NCBI GenBank assembly: GCA_018381425.1
Contig: JAGZRY010000069.1
Coordinates: forward strand, 1 to 7,856
From: Haemophilus parainfluenzae
GTDB taxonomy: Bacteria > Pseudomonadota > Gammaproteobacteria > Enterobacterales > Pasteurellaceae
Length of the DNA: 7,856 nt
Direction of reading: 5' to 3'
Both the position numbers and the translations under genes were made by a program. This document shows, one piece after another, positions 1-5,930 of this stretch. Position 1 is the stretch's first letter, and each line of letters begins with the position of its first letter. The notes beneath the pieces are model-generated. The model was given only the letters and a program-made list of their open reading frames with translations. It made no database searches and was not told the origin of the DNA.

Positions 1-290
1 GCCCCAATTTCCAAGCCTAAAATTTTATCGACCTCGTTATCTCGCCCCGTGAGGAAGATTAATGGAATTGCAGCTTTCTCACGTAATTCACGCCCCAGTA
101 ATAAACCATTTTTACCAGGTAAGTTGATATCTAATACGATGAGATTGACCGTTTCTGAGTTTAACTGACGATACATTTCCGCACCATCTTGTGCTTGTAA
201 TACCTCATAGCCCTCAGCTTCAAAAATTCCTTTTAACGTATTACGGGTTACCGCTTCATCTTCCACGATGAGAATTTTTGGGGTAGCCAT
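1..290 (-). CDS. arcA: Aerobic respiration control response regulator ArcA (5' part; gene runs off the left edge)
   Basis: ArcA is the DNA-binding response regulator of the ArcBA two-component system. When phosphorylated by ArcB under low oxygen it represses aerobic respiration genes. Reading the minus strand from the ATG at 290 gives [20 protein letters not shown] and 96 complete codons of a receiver domain, then the window ends. The acidic pair E10/D11, phospho-acceptor D54 (in [10 protein letters not shown]), switch residue T81 and the stretch [16 protein letters not shown] are visible, and the stretch is nearly identical to enterobacterial ArcA. The winged-helix DNA-binding half lies outside the window. 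The start is supported by GGAGC about 4 bases upstream (reading TTGGAGCAATGAATG) and by the family N-terminus. The gene is divergent from dsbD, and its own promoter lies at 324-352. Identity is close to certain over the visible part; intactness of the rest cannot be judged. Confidence 0.96.
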   Translation of the reverse strand, partial: MATPKILIVEDEAVTRNTLKGIFEAEGYEVLQAQDGAEMYRQLNSETVNLIVLDINLPGKNGLLLGRELREKAAIPLIFLTGRDNEVDKILGLEIG

Positions 291-323
291 TCATTGCTCC
301 TTGTTATATTTTGTTATGAGCGT

Positions 324-352
324 ATTCTATAGTTGTAACATTGCTGTAACAA
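324..352 (-). promoter_or_regulatory. Predicted sigma70 promoter of arcA
   Basis: On the minus strand, TTGTTA (352-347) is followed after exactly 17 bases by TAGAAT (329-324). These match the -35 and -10 consensus at 4/6 and 5/6 positions. Transcription would start near 317, giving a leader of about 27 nt before the arcA ATG. This is a pattern match only; no start site is known from the sequence. Confidence 0.6.
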
Positions 353-357
353 CAGAA

Positions 358-366
358 AAGTGCGGT
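358..366 (+). repeat. DNA uptake signal sequence (USS), exact Hin-type core
   Basis: Exact AAGTGCGGT followed by an A/T-rich run (CATTTTTAAA), as in the extended Haemophilus uptake signal bound by the competence machinery. It lies between the divergent arcA and dsbD promoters. Confidence 0.93.
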
Positions 367-390
367 CATTTTTAAAATTACATTTAATTT

Positions 391-406
391 TATGATCTAA
401 GTCATA
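391..406. promoter_or_regulatory. CRP/FNR-like palindrome upstream of dsbD
   Basis: TATGA-TCTAAG-TCATA is an interrupted palindrome. It matches the CRP consensus TGTGA-N6-TCACA at 8 of 10 positions, including the TCTA-type centre. It matches the FNR consensus TTGAT-N4-ATCAA less well (7 of 10). Its centre (398.5) lies about 47 bp upstream of the predicted dsbD start and about 80 bp upstream of the predicted arcA start, so it could serve either gene. Binding is inferred, and CRP is favoured over FNR by match. Confidence 0.38.
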
Positions 407-411
407 AATTA

Positions 412-439
412 TTAACATTCCGCTTATCTATGCTAGAAT
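412..439 (+). promoter_or_regulatory. Predicted sigma70 promoter of dsbD
   Basis: TTAACA (412-417, 5/6 to -35) and TAGAAT (434-439, 5/6 to -10) are 16 bases apart, and TG at 431-432 makes it an extended -10 (TGCTAGAAT). The start would be near 446, leaving a leader of about 20 nt before the dsbD ATG. Confidence 0.6.
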
Positions 440-466
440 CTTAGCAGGAACAATAGTTGGAACTTT

Positions 467-2236
467 ATGATGAAACGAATTCTTCTTTTTTTATTTTTTA
501 TTTTTACCGCACTTTCCACTCAAGCCGGTCTTTTTGATAAGAAACCGGCTTTCTTACCTGTGGATGAAGCTTTTCAATTTTCAGCTGCGAAAAGCGAGAA
601 TCAAGAAAATGTGATCGTCAATTGGTCGATTGCAGAAGGGTATTATCTCTATCAAGAGAAAATTTCCGTGAAGCTCAATCAAGAAGAAAATGCATCATTT
701 GATGTAGCTACATTTTCTATTTCACCCGAAGATTATAACGATCCTTATTTCGGCTTGATGAAGATTTTCAAAAAGCCCGTGCAAGCTATTTTTAAAGCGA
801 GTCAGCCGCCATTAAAAGCAGAAGATGTGGTTGAAATTGCTTACCAAGGTTGTACTGAGGGCTTTTGTTATCCGCCTGAAGTGAAAGAAATTAAAGTGGC
901 AGATTTGCCTATTGCACAGGTCGCTAATACTGAAAAAACATCGGAAAACTCGACCGCACTTTCAGTACAACCTAAAGCAGAACAAGACCGTTTAGCGGAA
1001 AGTTTATTTAACAGCAAATATGCTGTATTTGGTTTCTTCTTGTTAGGATTAGGTTTGGCCTTTACCCCTTGTGTGTTGCCAATGCTACCACTGCTTTCAG
1101 CGATAGTGATTGGCCAAAATCAGCGTCCTAATATGTGGCGTGCTTTTGCATTAAGCTTTGTGTATGTGCAGGGGATGGCGGTGACTTACACCTTATTAGG
1201 CTTGGTTGTGGCTGCAATTGGTTTGCCATTCCAAGTGGCGTTGCAACATCCTTATGTGATGATTGGTTTATCAATCATCTTTGTCTTGTTAGCGTTGTCG
1301 ATGTTTGGTGTATTTACCTTACAGCTCCCAAGCTCCTTACAAACAAAACTCTCTTTACTTAGCCAACAGCAAAAAGCCGGTGCCTTTGGTGGCGTGTTCT
1401 TAATGGGGATGATTGCGGGACTAGTGGCTTCACCTTGCACATCAGCACCGCTTTCTGGCGCATTGCTTTATGTGGCGCAAAGTGGTGATTTATTTACTGG
1501 TGCGATCACGCTTTATTTGCTCGCATTGGGAATGGGCGTACCGCTGATTTTAATCACTTTATTTGGGAATAAAATCCTGCCTAAATCAGGCATGTGGATG
1601 GAAACCGTCAAAAAGCTCTTTGGTTTTGTGATGCTCGCATTACCGGTATTCTTAATTTCTCGTATTTTGCCAGATGAATGGACACCAAGATTATGGGCGA
1701 TGCTCGGTACCGCATTCTTCATTTGGTTTGCTTTCCAAATGCCGAAAAATGGCACAGGTTGGGTATTCCGAATTCTTTTTTTAGTCGCGGCTATGATTAG
1801 TGTTAAACCGCTTCAAACTTGGGTTTGGGGCGAAACCTCAACACCAAGTGCGGTCGAAAATAAAGCGGTTTCTCATGTTGAATTTAAACAAGTAAAAAGC
1901 GAAGCTGAATTGCAACAAGCACTTGCTGAAAATAACAAACCGCTTGTGATGCTCGATCTTTATGCGGATTGGTGTGTGGCTTGTAAAGAGTTTGAAAAAG
2001 AGACATTTAGCGATCCTAGTGTACAAAAAGCCTTTGGTGATATGTTGCTACTTCAGATTGATATGACAAAAAACTCCGAAGAAAACCGCGCTTTAATGAC
2101 AAAATATAAAGTGCTAGGTTTGCCGACTATTTTATTCTTTAACCAAGATGGAAAAGAAATTGAAGGCAGTCGTGTTAACGGATTCATGCCAGCTGTTGAA
2201 TTTTTACAATGGATTGAGAAAATCAGTAAAGCGTAA
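467..2236 (+). CDS. dsbD: Thiol:disulfide interchange protein DsbD (cytochrome c biogenesis/DipZ type)
   Basis: Inner-membrane protein that passes electrons from cytoplasmic thioredoxin to periplasmic DsbC/DsbG and cytochrome c maturation partners. The 589 residues show the full family plan. A signal peptide (about 1-20, cleavage after STQA) is followed by the periplasmic alpha domain with C129/C134 in YQGCTEGFCYPP. The beta domain has eight membrane segments (about 184-447), with C202 in FTPCVLPMLP and C324 in ASPCTSAPLS. The C-terminal gamma thioredoxin-like domain has C503/C506 in DWCVACK and cis-Pro P553. All six redox cysteines are present. It is slightly longer than E. coli DsbD (565 aa, from memory). 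The start is ATG at 467 or the adjacent ATG at 470; TTGGAA at 458-462 is the only plausible ribosome site and the two cannot be separated. Three uptake signals lie inside the gene, in the signal peptide and both interdomain linkers. doxX follows after 117 bp. Confidence 0.97.
   Translation: MMKRILLFLFFIFTALSTQAGLFDKKPAFLPVDEAFQFSAAKSENQENVIVNWSIAEGYYLYQEKISVKLNQEENASFDVATFSISPEDYNDPYFGLMKIFKKPVQAIFKASQPPLKAEDVVEIAYQGCTEGFCYPPEVKEIKVADLPIAQVANTEKTSENSTALSVQPKAEQDRLAESLFNSKYAVFGFFLLGLGLAFTPCVLPMLPLLSAIVIGQNQRPNMWRAFALSFVYVQGMAVTYTLLGLVVAAIGLPFQVALQHPYVMIGLSIIFVLLALSMFGVFTLQLPSSLQTKLSLLSQQQKAGAFGGVFLMGMIAGLVASPCTSAPLSGALLYVAQSGDLFTGAITLYLLALGMGVPLILITLFGNKILPKSGMWMETVKKLFGFVMLALPVFLISRILPDEWTPRLWAMLGTAFFIWFAFQMPKNGTGWVFRILFLVAAMISVKPLQTWVWGETSTPSAVENKAVSHVEFKQVKSEAELQQALAENNKPLVMLDLYADWCVACKEFEKETFSDPSVQKAFGDMLLLQIDMTKNSEENRALMTKYKVLGLPTILFFNQDGKEIEGSRVNGFMPAVEFLQWIEKISKA
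506..514 (-). repeat. DNA uptake signal sequence (USS), in dsbD signal-peptide codons
   Basis: ACCGCACTT, the exact complement of AAGTGCGGT, preceded on the plus strand by a long T-rich run that forms the A-rich flank on the minus strand. It is read in frame as T-A-L within the signal peptide (residues 14-16). Confidence 0.93.
953..961 (-). repeat. DNA uptake signal sequence (USS), in the dsbD alpha-beta linker
   Basis: ACCGCACTT, exact core on the minus strand. It is read in frame as T-A-L (residues 163-165) in the low-complexity linker between the periplasmic alpha domain and the first membrane segment. Confidence 0.92.
1846..1854 (+). repeat. DNA uptake signal sequence (USS), in the dsbD beta-gamma linker
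   Basis: AAGTGCGGT followed by CGAAAAT. With its flank it is translated as S-A-V-E-N (residues 461-465), between the last membrane segment and the C-terminal thioredoxin domain. Confidence 0.93.
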
Positions 2237-2241
2237 GATTA

Positions 2242-2348
2242 TTTCCTAATAGTAAAAAGTCCTTTTCGATTTGAGGTATTGTTTAGCTTTGAGTTAATCA
2301 TTAATATACACCCCGTTCTCAAATCACTTTTTATTTTTTATTAGGAAA
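2242..2348 (+). repeat. Three-stem long inverted repeat spanning the dsbD-doxX gap, covering the doxX ribosome binding site
   Basis: Three nested perfect complementary arms can be read by eye. TTTCCTAATA (2242-2251) pairs with TATTAGGAAA (2339-2348). AAAAAGT (2254-2260) pairs with ACTTTTT (2326-2332). GATTTGAG (2268-2275) pairs with CTCAAATC (2318-2325). The outer arm contains the doxX Shine-Dalgarno AGGAAA (2343-2348). An RNA reading through from dsbD could therefore hide the doxX ribosome site, while an RNA starting inside the apical region (2276-2317) could not. The U-rich stretch 2328-2342 after the inner stem could alternatively make it a weak terminator. The pairing is visible; any function is inferred. 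Confidence 0.6.
2279..2307 (+). promoter_or_regulatory. Weak candidate promoter of doxX
   Basis: TTGTTT (2279-2284) and TAATAT (2302-2307) are 17 bases apart and match consensus at 3/6 and 4/6 positions. It lies in the apical loop of the long inverted repeat. In such AT-rich DNA a match of this quality is not strong evidence. doxX may instead be read through from dsbD. Confidence 0.25.
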
Positions 2349-2353
2349 ACTTT

Positions 2354-2752
2354 ATGAAAAACTTAGAAAAATACTCTCCGTATGTTTTAGCTTTATTGCG
2401 TATCGTCGCTGCGTATATGTTTATCTTACACGGCACAGCGAAATTCTGGGAATTCCCAATTTCAATGACGGGTGGTAACGGCGCAGTAGGCGATCCAATG
2501 ATGATTGTCGGTGGAGTAATCGAGATTGTCGGTTCAATCCTATTAATTTTAGGTTTATTTGTTCGCCCAGCGGCATTTATCCTTTCAGGTCAGATGGCTT
2601 ATGCGTATTTCTTTATGCACGCTGCAGGTAAAGGAAATTTATTCTTCCCAATCGCGAACGGTGGTGAACTCGCTTTACTTTACTCTCTCGTGTTCTTCTA
2701 TTTTGTGTTTGCTGGTGCTGGTGTATTTTCTTTAGATAACCGCAAACGTTAA
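2354..2752 (+). CDS. DoxX family inner-membrane protein
   Basis: The 132-residue protein is nearly all hydrophobic, with four predicted membrane segments (about 9-27, 48-70, 72-89 and 104-124) and short positively charged ends. Family marks are LLRIVAAYMFILHGTAK (14-30), with the conserved Arg, His-Gly and Lys, and the late block NGGELALLY (102-110) followed by GAGVFSLD (121-128). DoxX relatives are named after a subunit of archaeal thiosulfate:quinone oxidoreductase. One mycobacterial member has been reported to act with superoxide dismutase and a sulfurtransferase in thiol homeostasis. For this bacterial member no reaction is established. The start is supported by AGGAAA five bases before the ATG. 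The gene follows dsbD in the same direction and ends in a strong terminator. A redox or thiol role beside dsbD is plausible inference only. Confidence 0.9.
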   Translation: MKNLEKYSPYVLALLRIVAAYMFILHGTAKFWEFPISMTGGNGAVGDPMMIVGGVIEIVGSILLILGLFVRPAAFILSGQMAYAYFFMHAAGKGNLFFPIANGGELALLYSLVFFYFVFAGAGVFSLDNRKR

Positions 2753-2774
2753 TTAATCATCTTATTCATTTATT

Positions 2775-2797
2775 GCCCGCATTTTGCGGGCTTTTTT
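2775..2797 (+). terminator. Intrinsic terminator after doxX
   Basis: A perfect 7-bp GC-rich stem, GCCCGCA / TGCGGGC, with a TTT loop, is followed directly by six T residues. It ends the dsbD-doxX side and isolates it from the purine operon. Confidence 0.93.
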
Positions 2798-2822
2798 GTT
2801 TTTAAAATCGCTTAAATAAACC

Positions 2823-2831
2823 ACCGCACTT
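2823..2831 (-). repeat. DNA uptake signal sequence (USS), intergenic, half of an imperfect inverted pair
   Basis: Exact ACCGCACTT. One base later comes AAGTGCGCT (2833-2841), an inverted copy with one mismatch to the core. Together they form a perfect 7-bp inverted repeat around a single T (2825-2839). Confidence 0.9.
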
Positions 2832-2866
2832 TAAGTGCGCTTACCAGGAAAATTTTCTCTATATAA

Positions 2867-2882
2867 ACGCAAACGTTTGCGT
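2867..2882. promoter_or_regulatory. PurR operator of purHD
   Basis: ACGCAAACGTTTGCGT is a perfect 16-bp palindrome and fits the purine repressor box (ACGCAAACGTTTNCNT). It directly abuts the -10 box, so bound PurR with hypoxanthine or guanine would block RNA polymerase. The site is read from sequence and its regulation from the known PurR regulon. Confidence 0.93.
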
Positions 2883-2888
2883 TATAAT
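2883..2888 (+). promoter_or_regulatory. -10 box of the purH promoter
   Basis: TATAAT is a perfect -10 match immediately after the PurR operator. At the expected distance (2860-2865) the sequence is TATATA, a poor -35, so the -35 contact appears weak. The predicted start is near 2895, giving a leader of about 36 nt before purH. Confidence 0.7.
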
Positions 2889-2930
2889 TCACCCCGCTTA
2901 TTTTTAACCATTTAATGAAAGGAAAATGTA

Positions 2931-4529
2931 ATGACAGATCGTCCAATTCGTCAGGCTTTACTGAGTGTTTCTGATAAAACCGGTATCGTAGAATTTGCTC
3001 AAGGCTTAGTACAGCGTGGTGTAAAACTACTTTCCACAGGCGGTACCGCAAAATTATTGGAGCAACATGGTTTGCCGGTGACTGAAGTGTCTGATTATAC
3101 GGGGTTCCCTGAAATGATGGACGGTCGTGTGAAAACCTTGCATCCAAAAGTGCATGGCGGGATTCTTGGTCGTCGTGGTACAGATGATGCCATCATGCAG
3201 CAACATGGTATTGAAGGCATTGATATGGTCGTCGTGAATTTATATCCGTTTGCCGCCACCGTGGCTAAACCGGATTGCACCCTAGCTGATGCGGTTGAGA
3301 ATATCGATATTGGTGGTCCAACCATGGTGCGTTCTGCAGCGAAAAACCATAAAGATGTGGCGATTGTAGTAAATAATGGTGATTTCAATGCAATTCTTGC
3401 GGAAATGGATAAACACCAAAACAGCTTAACACTTGAAACCCGTTTTGACCTTGCGATTAAAGCCTTTGAACATACCGCTCAATATGACTCCATGATTGCC
3501 AACTACTTTGGACAAATGGTGAAACCGTACCATGTAGCTGAGGAAGAAGATGCGAATGCGAAGTGCGGTCAATTCCCACGGACTTTAAATCTTAACTTCG
3601 TTCGTAAACAAACCATGCGTTACGGTGAAAATTCTCATCAAAATGCAGCCTTTTATGTTGATTTAAATGTGAAAGAGGCGAGTGTAGCTACAGCTCACCA
3701 ACTACAAGGTAAAGCCTTGTCTTACAATAATATTGCTGATACTGATGCAGCACTTGAATGCGTGAAAGAATTTGATGAGCCGGCTTGTGTGATCGTTAAA
3801 CATGCCAATCCATGTGGCGTGGCTTTAGGAAAAGATATTTTAGAAGCCTATAATCGCGCTTATCAAACCGATCCAACTTCTGCATTTGGCGGCATTATTG
3901 CTTTCAACCGTGAATTAGACGAAAAAACCGCGAATGAAATTGTGGAACGCCAATTCGTTGAAGTGATTATTGCACCGAAAGTTTCTGCTGAAGCGCAAGA
4001 AGTGGTGAAACGTAAGAAAAATGTTCGTTTGCTTGAATGTGGAGAATGGCAAGCGCGTACCCAACGTTTAGATTTCAAACGCGTGAACGGTGGCTTGTTG
4101 GTGCAAGATGCGGATTTAGGCATGGTAGGCTTGGATGATTTGAAAGTGGTCAGCAAACGTCAACCAACGGAACAAGAATTAAAAGACTTATTATTCTGCT
4201 GGAAAGTGGCGAAATTTGTGAAATCCAATGCCATTGTTTACGCCAAAGATAACCAAACCATCGGCATTGGTGCAGGTCAAATGAGCCGTGTATATTCGGC
4301 CAAAATTGCGGGTATTAAAGCACAGGACGAAGGCTTAACCGTAGCCGGTTGTGTAATGGCATCTGATGCTTTCTTCCCATTCCGTGACGGCATTGATGCA
4401 GCGGCGAAAGTAGGGATTCAATGTGTGATTCATCCAGGTGGCTCAATGCGCGATCAAGAAGTCATCGATGCAGCAGATGAACATAATATGGTGATGGTAT
4501 TGACTGGAATGCGTCATTTTAGGCATTAA
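2931..4529 (+). CDS. purH: Bifunctional AICAR formyltransferase / IMP cyclohydrolase PurH
   Basis: Cytoplasmic enzyme for the last two steps of IMP synthesis: formylation of AICAR with 10-formyl-tetrahydrofolate, then ring closure of FAICAR. The N-terminal cyclohydrolase domain (about 1-200) shows LLSVSDKTG (10-18), STGGTA (35-40), [13 protein letters not shown] (65-77), NLYPF (103-107) and [16 protein letters not shown] (125-140). The C-terminal transformylase shows RYGENSHQ (230-237), SYNN (264-267), the catalytic Lys-His K290/H291 in [17 protein letters not shown] (478-484), HPGGS (501-505) and the family-typical end GMRHFRH. At 532 aa it is close to E. coli PurH (529 aa, from memory). AAAGGAAAA about 7 bases before the ATG supports the start. 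It is transcribed from a PurR-controlled promoter with purD downstream. An uptake signal lies in the variable joint between the two domains. Confidence 0.98.
   Translation: MTDRPIRQALLSVSDKTGIVEFAQGLVQRGVKLLSTGGTAKLLEQHGLPVTEVSDYTGFPEMMDGRVKTLHPKVHGGILGRRGTDDAIMQQHGIEGIDMVVVNLYPFAATVAKPDCTLADAVENIDIGGPTMVRSAAKNHKDVAIVVNNGDFNAILAEMDKHQNSLTLETRFDLAIKAFEHTAQYDSMIANYFGQMVKPYHVAEEEDANAKCGQFPRTLNLNFVRKQTMRYGENSHQNAAFYVDLNVKEASVATAHQLQGKALSYNNIADTDAALECVKEFDEPACVIVKHANPCGVALGKDILEAYNRAYQTDPTSAFGGIIAFNRELDEKTANEIVERQFVEVIIAPKVSAEAQEVVKRKKNVRLLECGEWQARTQRLDFKRVNGGLLVQDADLGMVGLDDLKVVSKRQPTEQELKDLLFCWKVAKFVKSNAIVYAKDNQTIGIGAGQMSRVYSAKIAGIKAQDEGLTVAGCVMASDAFFPFRDGIDAAAKVGIQCVIHPGGSMRDQEVIDAADEHNMVMVLTGMRHFRH
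3561..3569 (+). repeat. DNA uptake signal sequence (USS), in the purH interdomain joint
   Basis: Exact AAGTGCGGT followed by CAATTCC, read in frame as K-C-G (residues 211-213). It lies between the cyclohydrolase and transformylase domains, just before the conserved FPRTLNL stretch. Confidence 0.92.
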
Positions 4530-4543
4530 TTTATGTCGTCACT

Positions 4544-4590
4544 TCGCTCAATGAGCGACTTATTCCTTCCCCCTCTTTGCTAAAGAGGGG
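4544..4590 (+). repeat. Two adjacent hairpins between purH and purD (possible dispersed palindromic repeat)
   Basis: The first hairpin, TCGCTC-AAT-GAGCGA (4544-4558), has a 6-bp stem. The second pairs CCCCTCTTT (4570-4578) with AAAGAGGGG (4582-4590) around a GCT loop, 9 bp and perfect. Neither has a T-run after it, so they do not look like intrinsic terminators. They occupy most of the 90-bp gap inside the purHD operon, ending about 20 bases before the purD ribosome site. They may act in RNA processing or stability, or be a copy of a genome-wide intergenic repeat. Neither can be decided from one copy. Confidence 0.7.
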
Positions 4591-4619
4591 ATTAAATTCA
4601 AAAAGATACAAGGAGCATT

Positions 4620-5906
4620 ATGAACATCCTCATCATCGGAAATGGCGGTCGTGAACACGCTCTGGCTTGGAAGGCGGCGCAATCTCCATTAGCGGATAAA
4701 ATTTTCGTTGCACCGGGCAATGCGGGGACAGCGTTAGAACAAAAAGTCGAGAACGTGAATATTGCTGCAACGGATATTCCTGCGTTGGTTAAATTTGCCC
4801 AAGATAATCACATTGGTTTAACGATCGTGGGGCCTGAAGCGCCACTTGTGATTGGGGTGGTGGATGCGTTTCGTGCAGTCGGTTTAAACATTTTCGGACC
4901 AATGCAAGCAGCTGCGCAATTGGAAGGTTCAAAAGCGTTTACCAAAGATTTTCTCGCTCGTCATAAAATCCCAACAGCGGAATATCAAAACTTCACCGAA
5001 GTTGAACCGGCATTGGCGTACTTACGTGAAAAAGGTGCACCAATTGTCGTAAAAGCAGATGGTTTAGCGGCGGGCAAAGGCGTCATCGTGGCAATGACAT
5101 TGCAAGAAGCGGAAGAGGCTGTGCGCGATATGCTTTCTGGCAATGCCTTCGGTAAAGCCGGCAGTCGGGTGGTCATTGAAGAATTTTTAGATGGCGAAGA
5201 AGCAAGTTTTATCGTCATGGTGGATGGTAAAAACGTCGAACCTATGGCGACTAGTCAAGATCATAAACGTGTAGGCGAAAATGATACAGGATTAAATACT
5301 GGCGGTATGGGCGCGTATTCGCCTGCGCCAGTGGTGACACCAGAAATTCATGATCGCATTATGCGTGAAGTGATTTATCCAACAGTCAATGGCATGGCGG
5401 CAGAAGGCAATGTTTACACCGGTTTTCTGTATGCCGGATTAATGATTATGCCAAATGGTCAGCCGAAAGTGATCGAATTTAACTGCCGTTTCGGTGATCC
5501 GGAAACCCAACCGATTATGTTGCGTTTGGAATCGGATTTGGTGGATCTTTGTCTTAAGGCTTGTGATGGAAAATTGGACGAAGTGAAATCCCAATGGAAC
5601 CCGAAGGCTTCTTTAGGTATCGTATTAGCAGCAGAAGGTTATCCGGGAGATTATCGCAAAGGCGATGAAATCAGCGGTTTGCCTCAAAGTGCGGTCGAAA
5701 ATGAGAAAGTTTTCTTAGCGGGCGTTGCAGAAGAAGGCAAGTTAGTCACGAACGGTGGTCGCGTGCTTTGTGTTACTGCGTTAGGCGAAAGTGTATTTGA
5801 AGCGCAACAAAAAGCGCTAAAACTGGCTGAGCAAATTCAATGGTCTGGACGTTTTTATCGTCGAGATATTGGTTATCGTGCTGTTGAACGTGAGCAGCAA
5901 AAATAA
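4620..5906 (+). CDS. purD: Phosphoribosylamine-glycine ligase (GAR synthetase) PurD
   Basis: Cytoplasmic ATP-grasp ligase joining 5-phosphoribosylamine and glycine with ATP to give GAR, the second step of purine synthesis. The N-terminal domain starts with MNILIIGNGGREHALAW and has GPEAPL (71-76). The ATP-grasp part shows SKAFTK (104-109), VVKADGLAAGKGV (143-155, nucleotide loop), EEFLDGEEAS (187-196), TSQDHKRVGENDTGLNTGGM (211-230) and the metal-binding IEFNCRFGDPETQ (285-297). The C-terminal domain completes 428 residues, matching the usual length (E. coli 429, from memory). AGGAGC four bases before the ATG gives a strong ribosome site. It is 90 bp after purH with no terminator between, so purHD is one operon under the PurR promoter. 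An uptake signal encodes SAVEN at residues 357-361. Confidence 0.98.
   Translation: MNILIIGNGGREHALAWKAAQSPLADKIFVAPGNAGTALEQKVENVNIAATDIPALVKFAQDNHIGLTIVGPEAPLVIGVVDAFRAVGLNIFGPMQAAAQLEGSKAFTKDFLARHKIPTAEYQNFTEVEPALAYLREKGAPIVVKADGLAAGKGVIVAMTLQEAEEAVRDMLSGNAFGKAGSRVVIEEFLDGEEASFIVMVDGKNVEPMATSQDHKRVGENDTGLNTGGMGAYSPAPVVTPEIHDRIMREVIYPTVNGMAAEGNVYTGFLYAGLMIMPNGQPKVIEFNCRFGDPETQPIMLRLESDLVDLCLKACDGKLDEVKSQWNPKASLGIVLAAEGYPGDYRKGDEISGLPQSAVENEKVFLAGVAEEGKLVTNGGRVLCVTALGESVFEAQQKALKLAEQIQWSGRFYRRDIGYRAVEREQQK
5687..5695 (+). repeat. DNA uptake signal sequence (USS), in purD
   Basis: AAGTGCGGT followed by CGAAAATGAG. It is in the same frame and gives the same S-A-V-E-N peptide as the copy at 1846 in dsbD. 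Confidence 0.93.
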
Positions 5907-5930
5907 CTACATTAAATGTTAAGGTATCGC

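Noticed and set aside
1135..1362. Cysteine-rich 75-codon frame inside dsbD
   Set aside because: It is an out-of-frame reading of the membrane-segment codons of dsbD, with no start signals of its own.
2237..2270. Separate intrinsic terminator directly after dsbD
   Set aside because: No GC-rich local stem with a T-run is present; the only structure is the long inverted repeat that extends to 2348.
2857..2930. Purine riboswitch ahead of purH
   Set aside because: The leader after the predicted start is only about 36 nt, too short for a purine aptamer, and control is explained by the PurR box.
2812..3147. Open reading frame of 111 codons on the minus strand across the purH promoter
   Set aside because: It runs antisense through the PurR operator and the purH start, has no ribosome site or family resemblance, and is explained as a shadow of purH coding sequence.
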